From Mycobacterium sp. MYCO198283 (lineage in GTDB: Bacteria; Actinomycetota; Actinomycetes; Mycobacteriales; Mycobacteriaceae): a stretch of DNA of 64,000 nt. Numbering within the stretch: position 1 is the first letter of the stretch; each line of letters begins with the position of its first letter. Below are positions 1 to 16,658 of this stretch, one piece after another. A model generated the notes under the pieces. The model was not told the origin of the DNA, did not search any database, and saw only the letters and a list, made by a program, of their open reading frames with translations. The position numbers and the translations under genes were made by a program. Where the stretch lies: NCBI RefSeq assembly GCF_021213805.1, contig NZ_JAJQJI010000002.1:426304-490303 (forward strand). The letters run 5' to 3'.

Positions 1-682
1 GAGCGTCGGCGGTTTCCACCACCGCGACGAGCAGCTGCGGATCGATCTGCCCGTCGCCGAAGTTGGCGTGCCGGTCGGCGCCCGAGCCGGCGGCGTCGCG
101 GGAATCGTTGCAGTGCACCAGGTCGATGCGCCCGGTGAGCGCGCGGATGCGGTCGACGGCGTCGATCAGCGCCTCACCGGCCGCCCACGCGTGGCAGGTG
201 TCGAGGCAGAAACCGACACCGGTGCCGCCGATGTGGTCCCACAGCCGGCCGATGGTGTCGAAGTGGCGGGCCATGGCGTGGTCGCCGCCCGCGGTGTTCT
301 CCAGGTACACCGGCACGTCGGTCTCCAGGTACTTCAGCGCCTTGACCCACCGCTCGAAGCCGGCCTCCAGGTCGCGGTCGTCGGCGTGGCCGCCGTGCAC
401 GATCACCGCCGTCGCCCCGACCTGGGCCGCGGCGTCGCAGGTGTCCTGCAGGATCTTGCGCGACGGGATCCGCACCCGGTTGTTCGCCGACGCCACGTTG
501 ATCAGGTACGGCGCATGCACGTACAGCGGGATCGGCGACGCCTTGAGCAGCTCGGCGTCCGCTCGCGGCTTCGGCTTCTTCCAGCTCTGCGGGTCGCCGA
601 GGAAGAACTGCACGACGTCGGCGCCGTCGGCGTCGGCGGCGGCCAGCGGGTCCTCGGAGCGGACGTGGGATCCGATCAGCAC
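1..682 (-). CDS. nfo: Endonuclease IV (AP endonuclease), 3' end cut by window edge
   Basis: This enzyme incises DNA 5' of abasic sites in base excision repair. The visible 227 codons read as the AP endonuclease 2 TIM barrel: an N-terminal LIGSHV, a central [40 protein letters not shown] and VHCNDS. The His, Glu and Asp residues in these motifs are the usual zinc ligands of the family. The start is a GTG at 682, six bases after the lpqP stop on the same strand, so the two are probably co-transcribed. The C-terminus lies outside the window. The same rpoC-nfo-lpqP neighbourhood is known from M. tuberculosis (Rv0668-Rv0670-Rv0671), which supports the call. Confidence 0.93.
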   Translation of the reverse strand, partial: MLIGSHVRSEDPLAAADADGADVVQFFLGDPQSWKKPKPRADAELLKASPIPLYVHAPYLINVASANNRVRIPSRKILQDTCDAAAQVGATAVIVHGGHADDRDLEAGFERWVKALKYLETDVPVYLENTAGGDHAMARHFDTIGRLWDHIGGTGVGFCLDTCHAWAAGEALIDAVDRIRALTGRIDLVHCNDSRDAAGSGADRHANFGDGQIDPQLLVAVVETADA

Positions 683-687
683 GGTGG

Positions 688-1356
688 TCAGTCTAGGCGG
701 GGGTGGTCGGCGAAGAACCGCCACAGCCTGCCGACCGGCACCGGCCGTCCGGCGCCCACGCCGTCGACCGCGAGCAGCTCCACCGCCCGCCCGTCGGGAC
801 AGTCGGCGGTCACCGACAGCAGCGGCGGCGCGGCGTCGACGGTCGGCGGGCCGCAGCGGTCCACTGCTCGCCAGTACTCGGTGGCGCGGGCCGCTGCGGC
901 GTCGTTGGGGCCCGCGGCCAGTGCGAGCACCGACGTCGGCCGCGGCGCCGGACAGCTCGCGGGCGGCGGGGCCGCCACGACCGCGATGGCGGCGAAGGTC
1001 CCGGTGGCGCACACCGCGGCATAGGCGGGCGTGCCGCCGACCGCGAACACCCGCCGCGGGTCCACCGACACGTTCGCCGACACGTCGGTCACCACGGCGT
1101 CGGCCGCCGCGGCGTCCCCGCCCTCGGCGTAGGCGACGACGAAGCGCTGCGCGTCGGCGAGGCGCTGCCAGCGGTCGTCGCTGCCCAGCACCACCACGAG
1201 CGGCGCGCTGGGCGCCACGCCGGCGGGAACGTAGACGCGGTAGTCGCGCCCGGCGGTCCGCGTCGACAGGCCCGCGGGCAGGCCGTTCGCGGCGGTGCCC
1301 GGCGCGGAACAGCCCACCGCCAGCAGCACACCCACCACCGACAGCCAGCGCAGCAC
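688..1356 (-). CDS. lpqP: LpqP-like lipoprotein, PHB-depolymerase fold with degenerate nucleophile
   Basis: A 222-residue predicted lipoprotein. The N-terminus is a short signal peptide ending in a lipobox (LAVGC, Cys16). The body matches the poly-3-hydroxybutyrate depolymerase/esterase fold: [17 protein letters not shown], then VDPRRVF before the nucleophile elbow and FAAIAVVAA after it. Where active members have G-x-S-x-G, this protein has GGTPA, so the catalytic serine is a threonine. It is also shorter than the roughly 280-residue M. tuberculosis LpqP. It may be a non-catalytic surface lipoprotein. The GTG start at 1356 is preceded by a -10-like TAGGTT with a 6-nt gap, which suggests a leaderless message. 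The symbol rests on fold plus synteny. Confidence 0.75.
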   Translation of the reverse strand: MLRWLSVVGVLLAVGCSAPGTAANGLPAGLSTRTAGRDYRVYVPAGVAPSAPLVVVLGSDDRWQRLADAQRFVVAYAEGGDAAAADAVVTDVSANVSVDPRRVFAVGGTPAYAAVCATGTFAAIAVVAAPPPASCPAPRPTSVLALAAGPNDAAAARATEYWRAVDRCGPPTVDAAPPLLSVTADCPDGRAVELLAVDGVGAGRPVPVGRLWRFFADHPRLD

Positions 1357-1362
1357 ACGCCC

Positions 1363-1368
1363 AACCTA
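1363..1368 (-). promoter_or_regulatory. -10 element of leaderless lpqP promoter
   Basis: TAGGTT on the minus strand fits the mycobacterial TANNNT -10 consensus. It ends 6 nt before the GTG start of lpqP, so the transcript would begin at or next to the start codon. No Shine-Dalgarno sequence is visible there. Confidence 0.45.
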
Positions 1369-1381
1369 ACGCGGAACGCGA

Positions 1382-1409
1382 AAAGCCCCCGCTCGCAAGC
1401 GGGGGCTTT
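1382..1409. terminator. Intrinsic terminator after rpoC
   Basis: A near-perfect hairpin with arms AAAGCCCCCGCT and AGCGGGGGCTTT around a 4-nt loop. It lies 12 nt downstream of the rpoC stop codon and upstream of lpqP. The flanking A and T runs would allow function in either direction. Confidence 0.8.
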
Positions 1410-1420
1410 CCGTCGTCGAA

Positions 1421-5404
<3,984 letters not shown>

Positions 5405-5443
5405 CTAGAAAAAATTAACTACGGCCGCGAGCAATGCGCGCGG

Positions 5444-9477
<4,034 letters not shown>

Positions 9478-11676
9478 CTAGTCGACGGCGGCGCCGCAGC
9501 GCTCCACGCGCACCGGCACGCCGGTGAGCCGCGCCATTCCGGCCAGCGCCTCCAGGTCCGCCGCGGCGCTCGACATGAGCTGGTTGACGTTCACGCCGCC
9601 GGCGGCGTTCGCCAGCCGCCAGCCGCCGGTGCCGCGGTGGCCCCAGCCGTGCGGCACCGCGATCACACCTTCGACGATGTCCTCGGTCGTGGTGACGGCG
9701 AGCTCGATGCGCCCGTGCTCGCTCACCACACCGATCCTGTCGCCGTCGGAGACGCCGACCACTGCCGCGTCCTTGACGTGCATCAGCGCCGTCTGGCCGC
9801 GATGCCCGCGCAACAGCGTCGGCGCGTTGTGCATCCAGGAGTTCTCCGAGCGCAATTCCCGCTTGCCGATCAGCCGCAACGGGAACTGCTCGGGGCGCCG
9901 CCGATCGCCCAGCGCGGCCACCTCGTCGCCGATCACGTTGTGAGCCAACCGCACCCGGCGGCCCCGGTAGGCGGACACGACGTCGAGCATGCCCGCCCGC
10001 AGTTGCGGCGCCAGCACCGTCCCGTGCGGGTGGTCGGCGAGCAGCCGCCGCAGCGTCAGCCCGCCGGGGCGCAGCCCGAACCGATCGCCGCCGGCGGAGA
10101 GCCGGATGAGCGCGTCGAGCAGCAGTCGCGGCGACAGCCGAGTCCCGAGCGCCGACAACGCCTTTCGCATCACCGCCATGCCCGCCAGCGCCGGGGTGCG
10201 CCGCCACAGCCGCTGCGCCAGCGCGTCGATGATCTCCCATTCGGGGCGGGCCTGGCCGGCCGGCGCCACCACGGCCTCGGTGGCCTGCCGGAACGGTGTG
10301 GTGTTCAACAGGGTGAAGGGCAGCGGGAAGTCCTCCCGCTCGTACATGGTCGTGGCAGGAAGCACGTAGTCGCAGTGCGCGGTGGTCTCGGTGACGTAGA
10401 GGTCGATGCCGACCATCAGCTCCAGGGACCGCAGCGCGTCCTCCAGCTCCGCGCCGTTGGGCACCGACAGCACGGGATTGCCGGCGCTCACGACGAGCGC
10501 CCGGACCTGGCCGCGGCCCGGTGTGGTGATCTCCTTGGCCATCACGCCGGCGGGCTCGGACCCCAGCACCGAGCCGAAGCCGCCGATGCGCGAACGGCTG
10601 CGGTCGTAGCGGCGACGCAGCACGGCACCGGCGGCCGCGAGCAGCCAGCGCTCCCCCGGCAGGCCGAAGCTGCCGAACATCGCGCCGCCCTCGACGTCGA
10701 GGTTGCCGGCGATGAGGTTCACCGCGTCGAGCAGATAGGTGGTCAGGGTGCCGTTCTCGCCGACGCTCGTGCCGACCCGGCCGTAGACGGCGGCGCGGCG
10801 GGTGGCGGCGAGGTCGCGCGCCAGCCGGCGGACCACGCCGGGCTCGACGCCGGTGTGCGGCGCGGTGACATCCGGTGGAAACGGTGCGACGAGCCGCTGC
10901 AGCCAGCCGAGCCCGTCGACGCGGGCCGCGACAGCGGCGTGGTCGACCAGCGACTCGTCGAACATCACCTGCAGCAGCGACAGCAGCAGGAACGCATCCC
11001 CGTCGGGAACGATCGGCAGCCACTCGAATTGAGCCGCGGTCTCGGTGCGCCGCGGGTCGACGACCACCACGCGGCCGCCGCGGCGGACGATGTCGTGCAT
11101 CCGGTCGCGGATCCGGGGCTGGGTGACCGCGCTGCCGTGCGACACGACCGGGTTGGCGCCCAGCACCACCAGCAGGTCGGTGTGGGGGATGTCGGGCACC
11201 GGGATCGCGAGCGGCGACCCGTAGAGCAGCTGGCTGGCCACGAACCGGTTGTTGATGTCCTGCGAGCCGGCCGTGAACAGGTGCATGCGCGGCCCGAAAC
11301 CGGCCACCAGCGCGCCCAGCCACAGCAGGTGCGAATAGCTGAAGGTGCCCGGGTTGCCGAGGTACCACCCCAGCGCCCCCGCGCCGTGGCGACGGTGGAT
11401 CGCCGCGAGCCGGGTGGCGATGTCGTCGAGCGCGGTGTCCCAGTCGACCGGCTCGAACGTGCCGTCGGGCCGACGCCGCAGCGGGGTGGTGACCCGGTCG
11501 GGGTCGTTCTGCACTTCGGCGAACGCGATGCCCTTCTGGCAGGCGAACCCGGCCGACAGCGGATGGTCGCGATCGGGGCGCAGCGCGGTCAGCCGACCGT
11601 CCTCGACGGTGGCGACCATGCCGCACAGCGGTTCACAGATCCGGCAGAAGGTGACCTTCTGCTCGGCCTGCGTCAC
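9478..11676 (-). CDS. Molybdopterin-dependent oxidoreductase (bis-MGD family)
   Basis: A 732-residue molybdopterin oxidoreductase of the formate dehydrogenase/nitrate reductase superfamily. The N-terminus carries a 4Fe-4S motif with C11, C14, C18 and C46 (CRICEPLC, then FACQKG). Next come VLGANP, VVVDPRRTET and GNLDVEGG, typical of the Mo-bis-MGD domains, and a C-terminal dinucleotide-binding domain (RLIGKRELRSENSWMHN, ALMHVKDA). At the position where relatives have Cys or SeCys, the sequence reads NNRFVASQ, so Ser148 is the likely Mo ligand. It starts with GTG 13 nt after the mkl stop, so it is probably the distal gene of an mkl transcript. No electron-transfer subunit lies beside it. The substrate is unknown; I recall a similar M. 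tuberculosis protein, Rv0197. Confidence 0.85.
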   Translation of the reverse strand: MTQAEQKVTFCRICEPLCGMVATVEDGRLTALRPDRDHPLSAGFACQKGIAFAEVQNDPDRVTTPLRRRPDGTFEPVDWDTALDDIATRLAAIHRRHGAGALGWYLGNPGTFSYSHLLWLGALVAGFGPRMHLFTAGSQDINNRFVASQLLYGSPLAIPVPDIPHTDLLVVLGANPVVSHGSAVTQPRIRDRMHDIVRRGGRVVVVDPRRTETAAQFEWLPIVPDGDAFLLLSLLQVMFDESLVDHAAVAARVDGLGWLQRLVAPFPPDVTAPHTGVEPGVVRRLARDLAATRRAAVYGRVGTSVGENGTLTTYLLDAVNLIAGNLDVEGGAMFGSFGLPGERWLLAAAGAVLRRRYDRSRSRIGGFGSVLGSEPAGVMAKEITTPGRGQVRALVVSAGNPVLSVPNGAELEDALRSLELMVGIDLYVTETTAHCDYVLPATTMYEREDFPLPFTLLNTTPFRQATEAVVAPAGQARPEWEIIDALAQRLWRRTPALAGMAVMRKALSALGTRLSPRLLLDALIRLSAGGDRFGLRPGGLTLRRLLADHPHGTVLAPQLRAGMLDVVSAYRGRRVRLAHNVIGDEVAALGDRRRPEQFPLRLIGKRELRSENSWMHNAPTLLRGHRGQTALMHVKDAAVVGVSDGDRIGVVSEHGRIELAVTTTEDIVEGVIAVPHGWGHRGTGGWRLANAAGGVNVNQLMSSAAADLEALAGMARLTGVPVRVERCGAAVD

Positions 11677-11689
11677 GACCGCGCCGTCG

Positions 11690-12790
11690 TCAGCGCTCGC
11701 GCGTCACCGGGATCGACGCGGTCGGCGAGTCGTCGCCGTCGTAGCTGCGGCGCGACGTCGTCTGCTCGCCGTTGCCACCGTTGCTGCGGTTGCCGAAGCC
11801 GCTGCCCTGGCCGCTCTTCTCGAGGTCTTCGAGGATGGCTTCCTGCGCGCTCTTGGGCAGCGTGTGCAGGGTCTCGCGGACGCGGGCCTGCCGGCGGGCG
11901 ACGGCCTTGCGCTCCGGCATGCCGGGGGTGGCCATGACCTGCGGGGGCACCCCGACGATCTCCTCGACGCCGCCGTCGTGATGGCCCTCTTCGACCATCC
12001 GCTGCTCCTCGGCCATCTGCGCCTCGTCCTTCTCCTCGGACATGCCGATGGGGCCGACGCGGCGGCCGTTGAGGAACTGGCGGACGACGGGCTCGTCGCT
12101 GGTGAGCAGCACCTCGCGCGGGCCGAACATGACGAGCTTGCGGCGGAAGAGCATGCCGATGTTGTCCGGCACGGTGCGGGCGATGTTGATGTTGTGCGTG
12201 ACGATGAGGATCGTCGCGTCGATCTGGGCGTTGATGTCGATCAGCAGCTGCGACAGGTACGCCGTACGCACCGGGTCGAGACCGGAGTCGGGCTCGTCGC
12301 AGAGGATGATCTCCGGGTCCAGCACCAGCGAGCGGGCCAGGCCGGCGCGCTTGCGCATACCGCCGGAGATCTCACCGGGGAACTTGTTCTCGTCGCCGTC
12401 GAGGCCCACCAGCGCGAGCTTCTCCATGACGATGTCACGGATCTCGCTCTCCTTCTTCTTGGTGTGCTCACGCAGCGGGAACGCCGTGTTGTCGTAGATG
12501 TTCATCGAGCCGAACAGCGCGCCGTCCTGGAACATGACGCCGAACAGCGTGCGGATCTCGTAGAGCTCCTTGGCGGAGCAGTCGATGATGTTGGTGCCGT
12601 CGACGTAGATGGCGCCGCGCTCGGGGCGCAGCAGGCCGATCAGGGACTTCAGGAACACCGACTTGCCGGTACCGGACGGCCCGAGCAGCACGCTGACCTC
12701 GCCCGCCGGGATGGTCATGGTGACGTCTTCCCAGATGCGCTGGGACCCGAAGGACTTGGTCAGCCCTTGAACGTCGATTGCAATCCCCAC
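11690..12790 (-). CDS. mkl: Mkl/MceG ATPase of Mce lipid transporters
   Basis: A 366-residue ABC ATPase that energises the multi-component Mce lipid/sterol importers. It shows Walker A GPSGTGKS (residues 37-44), the signature ISGGMRKRAGLARSL, Walker B ILCDEPDSGLDP and the switch histidine in VTHNI. A long hydrophilic C-terminal extension follows (from about residue 250: MSEEKDEAQMAEEQ, then a Gly/Asn/Ser-rich tail), as in mycobacterial Mkl (about 359 aa). The GTG start at 12790 is chosen because AAAGGA precedes it; a longer open frame upstream runs antisense-like through rplL and is not coding. The partner permease and Mce genes are not in this window, as in M. tuberculosis. Confidence 0.95.
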   Translation of the reverse strand: MGIAIDVQGLTKSFGSQRIWEDVTMTIPAGEVSVLLGPSGTGKSVFLKSLIGLLRPERGAIYVDGTNIIDCSAKELYEIRTLFGVMFQDGALFGSMNIYDNTAFPLREHTKKKESEIRDIVMEKLALVGLDGDENKFPGEISGGMRKRAGLARSLVLDPEIILCDEPDSGLDPVRTAYLSQLLIDINAQIDATILIVTHNINIARTVPDNIGMLFRRKLVMFGPREVLLTSDEPVVRQFLNGRRVGPIGMSEEKDEAQMAEEQRMVEEGHHDGGVEEIVGVPPQVMATPGMPERKAVARRQARVRETLHTLPKSAQEAILEDLEKSGQGSGFGNRSNGGNGEQTTSRRSYDGDDSPTASIPVTRER

Positions 12791-12904
12791 GGCGTTCCTT
12801 TCACAAAAACCAATGTCGCCACGCACACCCCGGCTGTGGCTTGAGTCACTGTAGCTTACGCGGCCTGCACTCGGCACTGGCGGTGCGCAAGCCCACCGAC
12901 AGCG

Positions 12905-12933
12905 AAGGCCGCCCCTTCGCCAGGGGCGGCCTT
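12905..12933 (-). terminator. Intrinsic terminator after rplL
   Basis: An 11-bp perfect stem with arms AAGGCCGCCCC and GGGGCGGCCTT around a 7-nt loop. It starts 12 nt after the rplL stop and separates the rplJ-rplL unit from mkl. Confidence 0.75.
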
Positions 12934-12944
12934 CACGGGTCGTA

Positions 12945-13337
12945 CTACTTGACGGTGACGGTGGCGCCGGCAGCCTCGAGCTTTGCCTTGGCGTCGTCGG
13001 CCGCGTCCTTCGGAGCCTTCTCCAGGATCGGCTTCGGGGCGCTGTCGACCAGGTCCTTGGCCTCCTTGAGGCCCAGGCCGGAGACGATCTCGCGGACCAC
13101 CTTGATGACGCCGATCTTCTTCTCGCCGGCGGACTCGAGGATGACGTCGAACTCGCTCTGCTCCTCGGCGGCCTCGGCCGGGGCACCACCGGCGGCGGGG
13201 CCGGCAGCGGCGACGGCGACCGGGGCGGCCGCGGTGACGTCGAACGTCTCCTCGAACTGCTTGACGAACTCGGAGAGCTCCAGCAGCGTCATCTCTTTGA
13301 ACGCGTCGAGCAGCTCTTCGTTGCTGAGCTTGGCCAT
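12945..13337 (-). CDS. rplL: 50S ribosomal protein L7/L12
   Basis: A 130-residue stalk protein that recruits translation factors to the ribosome. The N-terminal dimerisation domain ([20 protein letters not shown]), the Ala/Gly/Pro-rich hinge and the C-terminal factor-binding domain ([30 protein letters not shown]) are all present. It lies 47 nt downstream of rplJ and is co-transcribed with it. AGGAAGG stands before the ATG. Confidence 0.99.
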   Translation of the reverse strand: MAKLSNEELLDAFKEMTLLELSEFVKQFEETFDVTAAAPVAVAAAGPAAGGAPAEAAEEQSEFDVILESAGEKKIGVIKVVREIVSGLGLKEAKDLVDSAPKPILEKAPKDAADDAKAKLEAAGATVTVK

Positions 13338-13384
13338 GGTGTTTCCTTCCTACTTCTTACGGGTCTTGGTCGGGGTTGGTCGTG

Positions 13385-13918
13385 TCAGTCGGCAGCCGGC
13401 GCGTCGGCGGCCTTCTTCTCCTGCAGCGCGGCCGCGAGGCGGGCCACCTGCGACGCCGGAGCGGCGAACAGTCCGGCAGCCTTGGAGAGGTTGCCCTTCA
13501 TCGCGCCGGCCAGCTTGGCCAGCAGCACCTCGCGCGACTCCAGGTCGGCGATGCGCTCGACGTCGGCGACCGAGAGGGCGCGGCCCTCCATGTAGCCGCC
13601 CTTGATCACCAGCGCCTTGTGCTCGCGCGAGAACGTCCGGATCGCCTTCGCGGCGTCCACCGGCTCGCCCTTGACGAACGCGATCGCGGTGGGTCCGGCG
13701 AACAGCTCGTCGAGGCCCGTCACCCCGGCCTCCGCGGCGGCACGCTTCACCAGCGTGTTCTTCGCCACGGTGTAGGTGGCGGAGTCGCCGAGGGATCGAC
13801 GCAGCTGGGCGAGGTTGGCCACCGTCAGCCCGCGGTACTCGGTGACGACCGTGGCGGTCGCCTCCTTGAACTGCTCGGCGATGTCGGCGACCGCGGTGGC
13901 CTTGTCAGCCTTGGCCAT
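13385..13918 (-). CDS. rplJ: 50S ribosomal protein L10
   Basis: A 177-residue ribosomal protein that anchors L7/L12 dimers to 23S rRNA. It begins [18 protein letters not shown] and has the family blocks [24 protein letters not shown] and GPTAIAF, followed by the C-terminal helix that binds L12. The ATG is preceded by AAGGAGG. The long structured region upstream suggests translational autoregulation by the L10-L12 complex. Confidence 0.98.
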   Translation of the reverse strand: MAKADKATAVADIAEQFKEATATVVTEYRGLTVANLAQLRRSLGDSATYTVAKNTLVKRAAAEAGVTGLDELFAGPTAIAFVKGEPVDAAKAIRTFSREHKALVIKGGYMEGRALSVADVERIADLESREVLLAKLAGAMKGNLSKAAGLFAAPASQVARLAAALQEKKAADAPAAD

Positions 13919-13921
13919 GCA

Positions 13922-14110
13922 TGCCTCCTTGTCGTATGCGGTCAGCTCCCCCGAATACGACGAACGCCCCGACGCAGACGGCCGGGGCGCACAGAGTTCG
14001 CTGCTCGACGCAGCGGTTGCCTCGTCCTCCTGCGTGGGCCGCCGGGATAACCCGGACCTTCAACCGATGTGCTTCGAGCTGCTGGGCAGCTCATCTGAGC
14101 TACTTACTCT
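13922..14110 (-). promoter_or_regulatory. Structured rplJ leader (L10-leader-like)
   Basis: The mRNA leader upstream of rplJ has several stems. One has arms GTCGTAT and ATACGAC (13931-13937 with 13955-13961) directly next to the AAGGAGG ribosome site. A GC hairpin with 5-bp arms GCCCC/GGGGC lies at 13966-13988. L10 autoregulatory leaders are known upstream of rplJ in many bacteria. The position fits, but I cannot confirm the kink-turn fold by eye. The rest of the gap up to 14286 shows GC-rich imperfect repeats and no gene. Confidence 0.55.
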
Positions 14111-14286
14111 TCGCGCAAGCGCTCATCGGTGACCGACGGTCTTCGGTGGAGCAGTGCCAGGCTAGCGCAACGCCGCCCGATCAGCCAAAACGCCTCCCGT
14201 CGCACCGCGAGCGTGCGTGTCTGCACTCCGACACGCCGCACATCGCGGGCACTGCGCGCACGCTCGCGCCCGAACACAACGGCAAC

Positions 14287-15048
14287 TCAGGCCAGGTCGA
14301 CCACCAGCGCGCGGTGGTCGGAGATCGGCAGCGCCGGCGCCTGCACGGCGACGGCCCGCAGCCCGGGGTCGTCGGTGAGGATGTGGTCGAGCTGCCGGCT
14401 CGGCGAGCCCGCCGGAAAGGTGTGTGCCGACGCCAGCGCCCGCATGCCCGACCAGGTGGCGGCGGTGTCGGGCAGCATGTTCAGGTCGCCCATCAGCACG
14501 TGGGGCCCGGCGAAGCCGAGCAGGTCGCGCACCACCCGCCGCAGCTGCAGCCGATTCCAGCCGGGCACGAAGGACAGATGGGTGTTGGCGATGGTCAGCG
14601 GCCCGGCCGGGGTGTCCAGCTCGGCGACGACGACCGCGCGCGGCTCCTCGTCGATGATCGCCAGCCGGCCCGGCTCGGGCAGGTACATCGGGAACTTCAG
14701 CGGAATCCGGGGCAGGCGCAGCACGTGCCACTGCGTCACCGGGTAGCGCGACAGCAGCGCGATGCCGTAGGCCGCCGTCCCGGGCTGCTCGTCGCCGGTT
14801 GCAGCCATCCAGGTGGCGCCGGGCGTTCCGGAGATCGCAGCGACGAAGCGGTGGCTTCGCGCACCCATCGCATCGGCGGCCACCGCGGTCAGGTCGGCCA
14901 TCCCGGAGCGCGGCTGGTCGAGATCGACCTCCTGCAGCGCCAGGATGTCCGCGTCGAGCTCCGCGACCGCCGCTGCCAGCCGGTCGACGCGCACGTCGCC
15001 GTCGCGCACGCTGCGGCCGTGCAGGATGTTGAAGGTAGCCATCCGCAT
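14287..15048 (-). CDS. Endonuclease/exonuclease/phosphatase-family protein
   Basis: A 253-residue protein with the DNase I-like EEP fold. In order: ATFNILHG (Asn metal site), ADILALQEVD (catalytic Glu), IANTHLSF, LMGDLNMLPD (Asp/Asn pair) and a C-terminal SDHRALV with the catalytic Asp-His. All key residues are present, so it should be an active phosphodiesterase or phosphomonoesterase. The substrate cannot be told from sequence. No signal peptide is seen. The ATG at 15048 is preferred over an upstream in-frame codon at 15084 because the conserved domain starts immediately after it. It runs divergently from the nucleotidyltransferase gene at 15099. Confidence 0.85.
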   Translation of the reverse strand: MRMATFNILHGRSVRDGDVRVDRLAAAVAELDADILALQEVDLDQPRSGMADLTAVAADAMGARSHRFVAAISGTPGATWMAATGDEQPGTAAYGIALLSRYPVTQWHVLRLPRIPLKFPMYLPEPGRLAIIDEEPRAVVVAELDTPAGPLTIANTHLSFVPGWNRLQLRRVVRDLLGFAGPHVLMGDLNMLPDTAATWSGMRALASAHTFPAGSPSRQLDHILTDDPGLRAVAVQAPALPISDHRALVVDLA

Positions 15049-15098
15049 GGGTATGAGGTACCCCCGACCCCACTCCGACGACACCGGGACGCGGCCGA

Positions 15099-15656
15099 AT
15101 GCTGAATCGCAACGACCAGTTGCGCGACGCGCTCAAGCGCGCCGCATCGGCGCTCAAGGCGCACGGCCCGGAGTTCGCGCTCGCCGGAAGCTACGCGCTG
15201 TGGGCGCACGGCGGCCCGGAGCCGGTGCACGACGTCGATCTGGTGGTCGCCGAATCGGACGCGGACACCGCCGCCGACACCCTGGCGGCGGCGGGGTTCC
15301 GCATCGACCGCACGCCGGAGGACTGGCTGCTCAAGGCGTGCGCGTCGGACGGCGACGAGGTGGTGGTCGACGTGCTGCACCGCCTCAACGGCGTCCCGGT
15401 GCGCGTCGAGGACATCCGCGAGGCGCAGGAGCTGGAGGTGCTGGCCATCCGCATGCCGGTGCTGTCGGCGACGCAGGTGGTGACCGAGAAGCTCAAGTCG
15501 CTCAACGAACACCACTGCGACTTCGCGATGCTGCTGCCGGGCGTCCGGGCGGTCCGCGAGCAGGTCGACTGGGACGCCGTGCGCCGCGACACCGCCGGCA
15601 ACGACTTCGCGGTGGCGTTCCTGGTGCTCACCGACCGGCTGCGGATCACGGGCTGA
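15099..15656 (+). CDS. Nucleotidyltransferase-fold protein
   Basis: A 185-residue protein with a minimal polymerase-beta-like nucleotidyltransferase core. FALAGSYALWAHG is followed by HDVDLVV with the paired Asp of the DxD metal site, then EVVVDVLHRL with a third acidic residue and LSATQVVTEKLKSL. This pattern is shared by AbiEii/MenT-type toxins and by stand-alone nucleotidyltransferases. No antitoxin gene is adjacent: the upstream gene is divergent and the downstream one is a convergent regulator whose 3' end overlaps by 11 nt. The substrate is unknown. Confidence 0.7.
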   Translation: MLNRNDQLRDALKRAASALKAHGPEFALAGSYALWAHGGPEPVHDVDLVVAESDADTAADTLAAAGFRIDRTPEDWLLKACASDGDEVVVDVLHRLNGVPVRVEDIREAQELEVLAIRMPVLSATQVVTEKLKSLNEHHCDFAMLLPGVRAVREQVDWDAVRRDTAGNDFAVAFLVLTDRLRITG

Positions 15657-16602
15657 CGGCGCGCCGCACCCGGTCGGCCACCCGCCGCCCCGCCGCGACC
15701 ACCTCCGGCGGCTCCAGCACTTCGAAGTCGGCGCCGACCATCGCCAGCCACAGCACGATCCGTTCCGGGTCGTCGGCACCGGTGGTGACGATGCAGGCGT
15801 CGGACCCGTCCCGTTCGATCGTCACCGCGGCGGGCGAGAAGTGCTGCGCGACATCGGTGCCCGACGTCCGATAGCGCACCTTGGCGACGTAGCGGTACGG
15901 CGAGGCGGTGATGGAGCGGCGGACGTAGGCGGCGGCGTCGGGCGCTTCGCGTGGGACGAAGGTGGTGCCGGCGGCGCGCACGTCGGTCATCCGGTCGAGT
16001 CGCAGGCTGCGCCAGTCGAGGCGGTCGCGATCCCACGCGAGCAGGTACCAGCGTCGCCCGGTGGTCACCAGCTGGTAGGGCTCCAGCCGGCGCCGGGACG
16101 CCGCGCCCGAGCGGTCGACGTAGCCGGCGGTGACGTGCTCGTGGTCGCGGCTCGCGCGGGCAAGCGTCGTCAACACGTCCGGCTCGACCGGCGTGTCGAC
16201 CGCGTCATGGGTCAGGGTGACCGTCGTCTGGTGCAGGGCGGCGACCTGTGACCGCAGCCGGGCCGGCAGCACCTGGTCCAGCTTGCCCAGCGCCCGCAGC
16301 GCCGACTCGCCGACGCCGGCGACGCTGCCGCCCGCCGCCAGTCGCAGGCAGACCGCGACCGCGACGGCCTCGTCGGGGTCGAGCAGCAGCGGTGGCAGCG
16401 CCGCCCCGGCGCCCAGCTGGTAGCCGCCGCCGTGGCCTCGGCTCGCGGCGACGGGATAGCCGAGGTCACGCAGCCGGTCGACGTCGCGGCGCACGCAGCG
16501 GGTGGTGACGCCCAGCCGCTCGGCCAGCTCCTCGCCGCTCCACGCGCGGCGGGCCTGGAGCAGCCCGAGCAGTTGGAGGACGCGCGCGGTGGTCTCGGGC
16601 AT
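15646..16602 (-). CDS. HTH/WYL-domain transcriptional regulator
   Basis: A 318-residue YafY-type regulator. The N-terminal winged helix-turn-helix reads GEELAERLGVTTRCVRRDVDRLRDLGYPV (two abutting blocks). The middle has LLLDPDEAVAVAVCL. The WYL domain lies around residues 150-215 (RRLEPYQLVTTGRRWYLLAWD) and a C-terminal WCX extension follows. Such proteins sense ligands or nucleic acids and often control DNA damage or defence genes. It is divergent from the two DinB-fold genes at 16659 and 17191, which are its likely targets. Confidence 0.9.
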   Translation of the reverse strand: MPETTARVLQLLGLLQARRAWSGEELAERLGVTTRCVRRDVDRLRDLGYPVAASRGHGGGYQLGAGAALPPLLLDPDEAVAVAVCLRLAAGGSVAGVGESALRALGKLDQVLPARLRSQVAALHQTTVTLTHDAVDTPVEPDVLTTLARASRDHEHVTAGYVDRSGAASRRRLEPYQLVTTGRRWYLLAWDRDRLDWRSLRLDRMTDVRAAGTTFVPREAPDAAAYVRRSITASPYRYVAKVRYRTSGTDVAQHFSPAAVTIERDGSDACIVTTGADDPERIVLWLAMVGADFEVLEPPEVVAAGRRVADRVRRAVSP

Positions 16603-16658
16603 GCCGACAGCGTGTCACCTTTTTAGGACCGAACTCGTCCGCTACGGGTGCAATCGTC

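Noticed and set aside
12791..13189. Upstream extension of mkl into rplL
   Set aside because: No ribosome site or conservation; GTG 12790 with AAAGGA fits the known protein length.
14161..14286. Short GTGTC/GACAC inverted repeat as a riboswitch or small RNA
   Set aside because: Small stems in GC-rich sequence with no flanking context; not distinguishable from chance.
15099..16602. Toxin-antitoxin pair of nucleotidyltransferase and WYL regulator
   Set aside because: They are convergent, not an operon, and the regulator is a normal WYL type; evidence is only adjacency.
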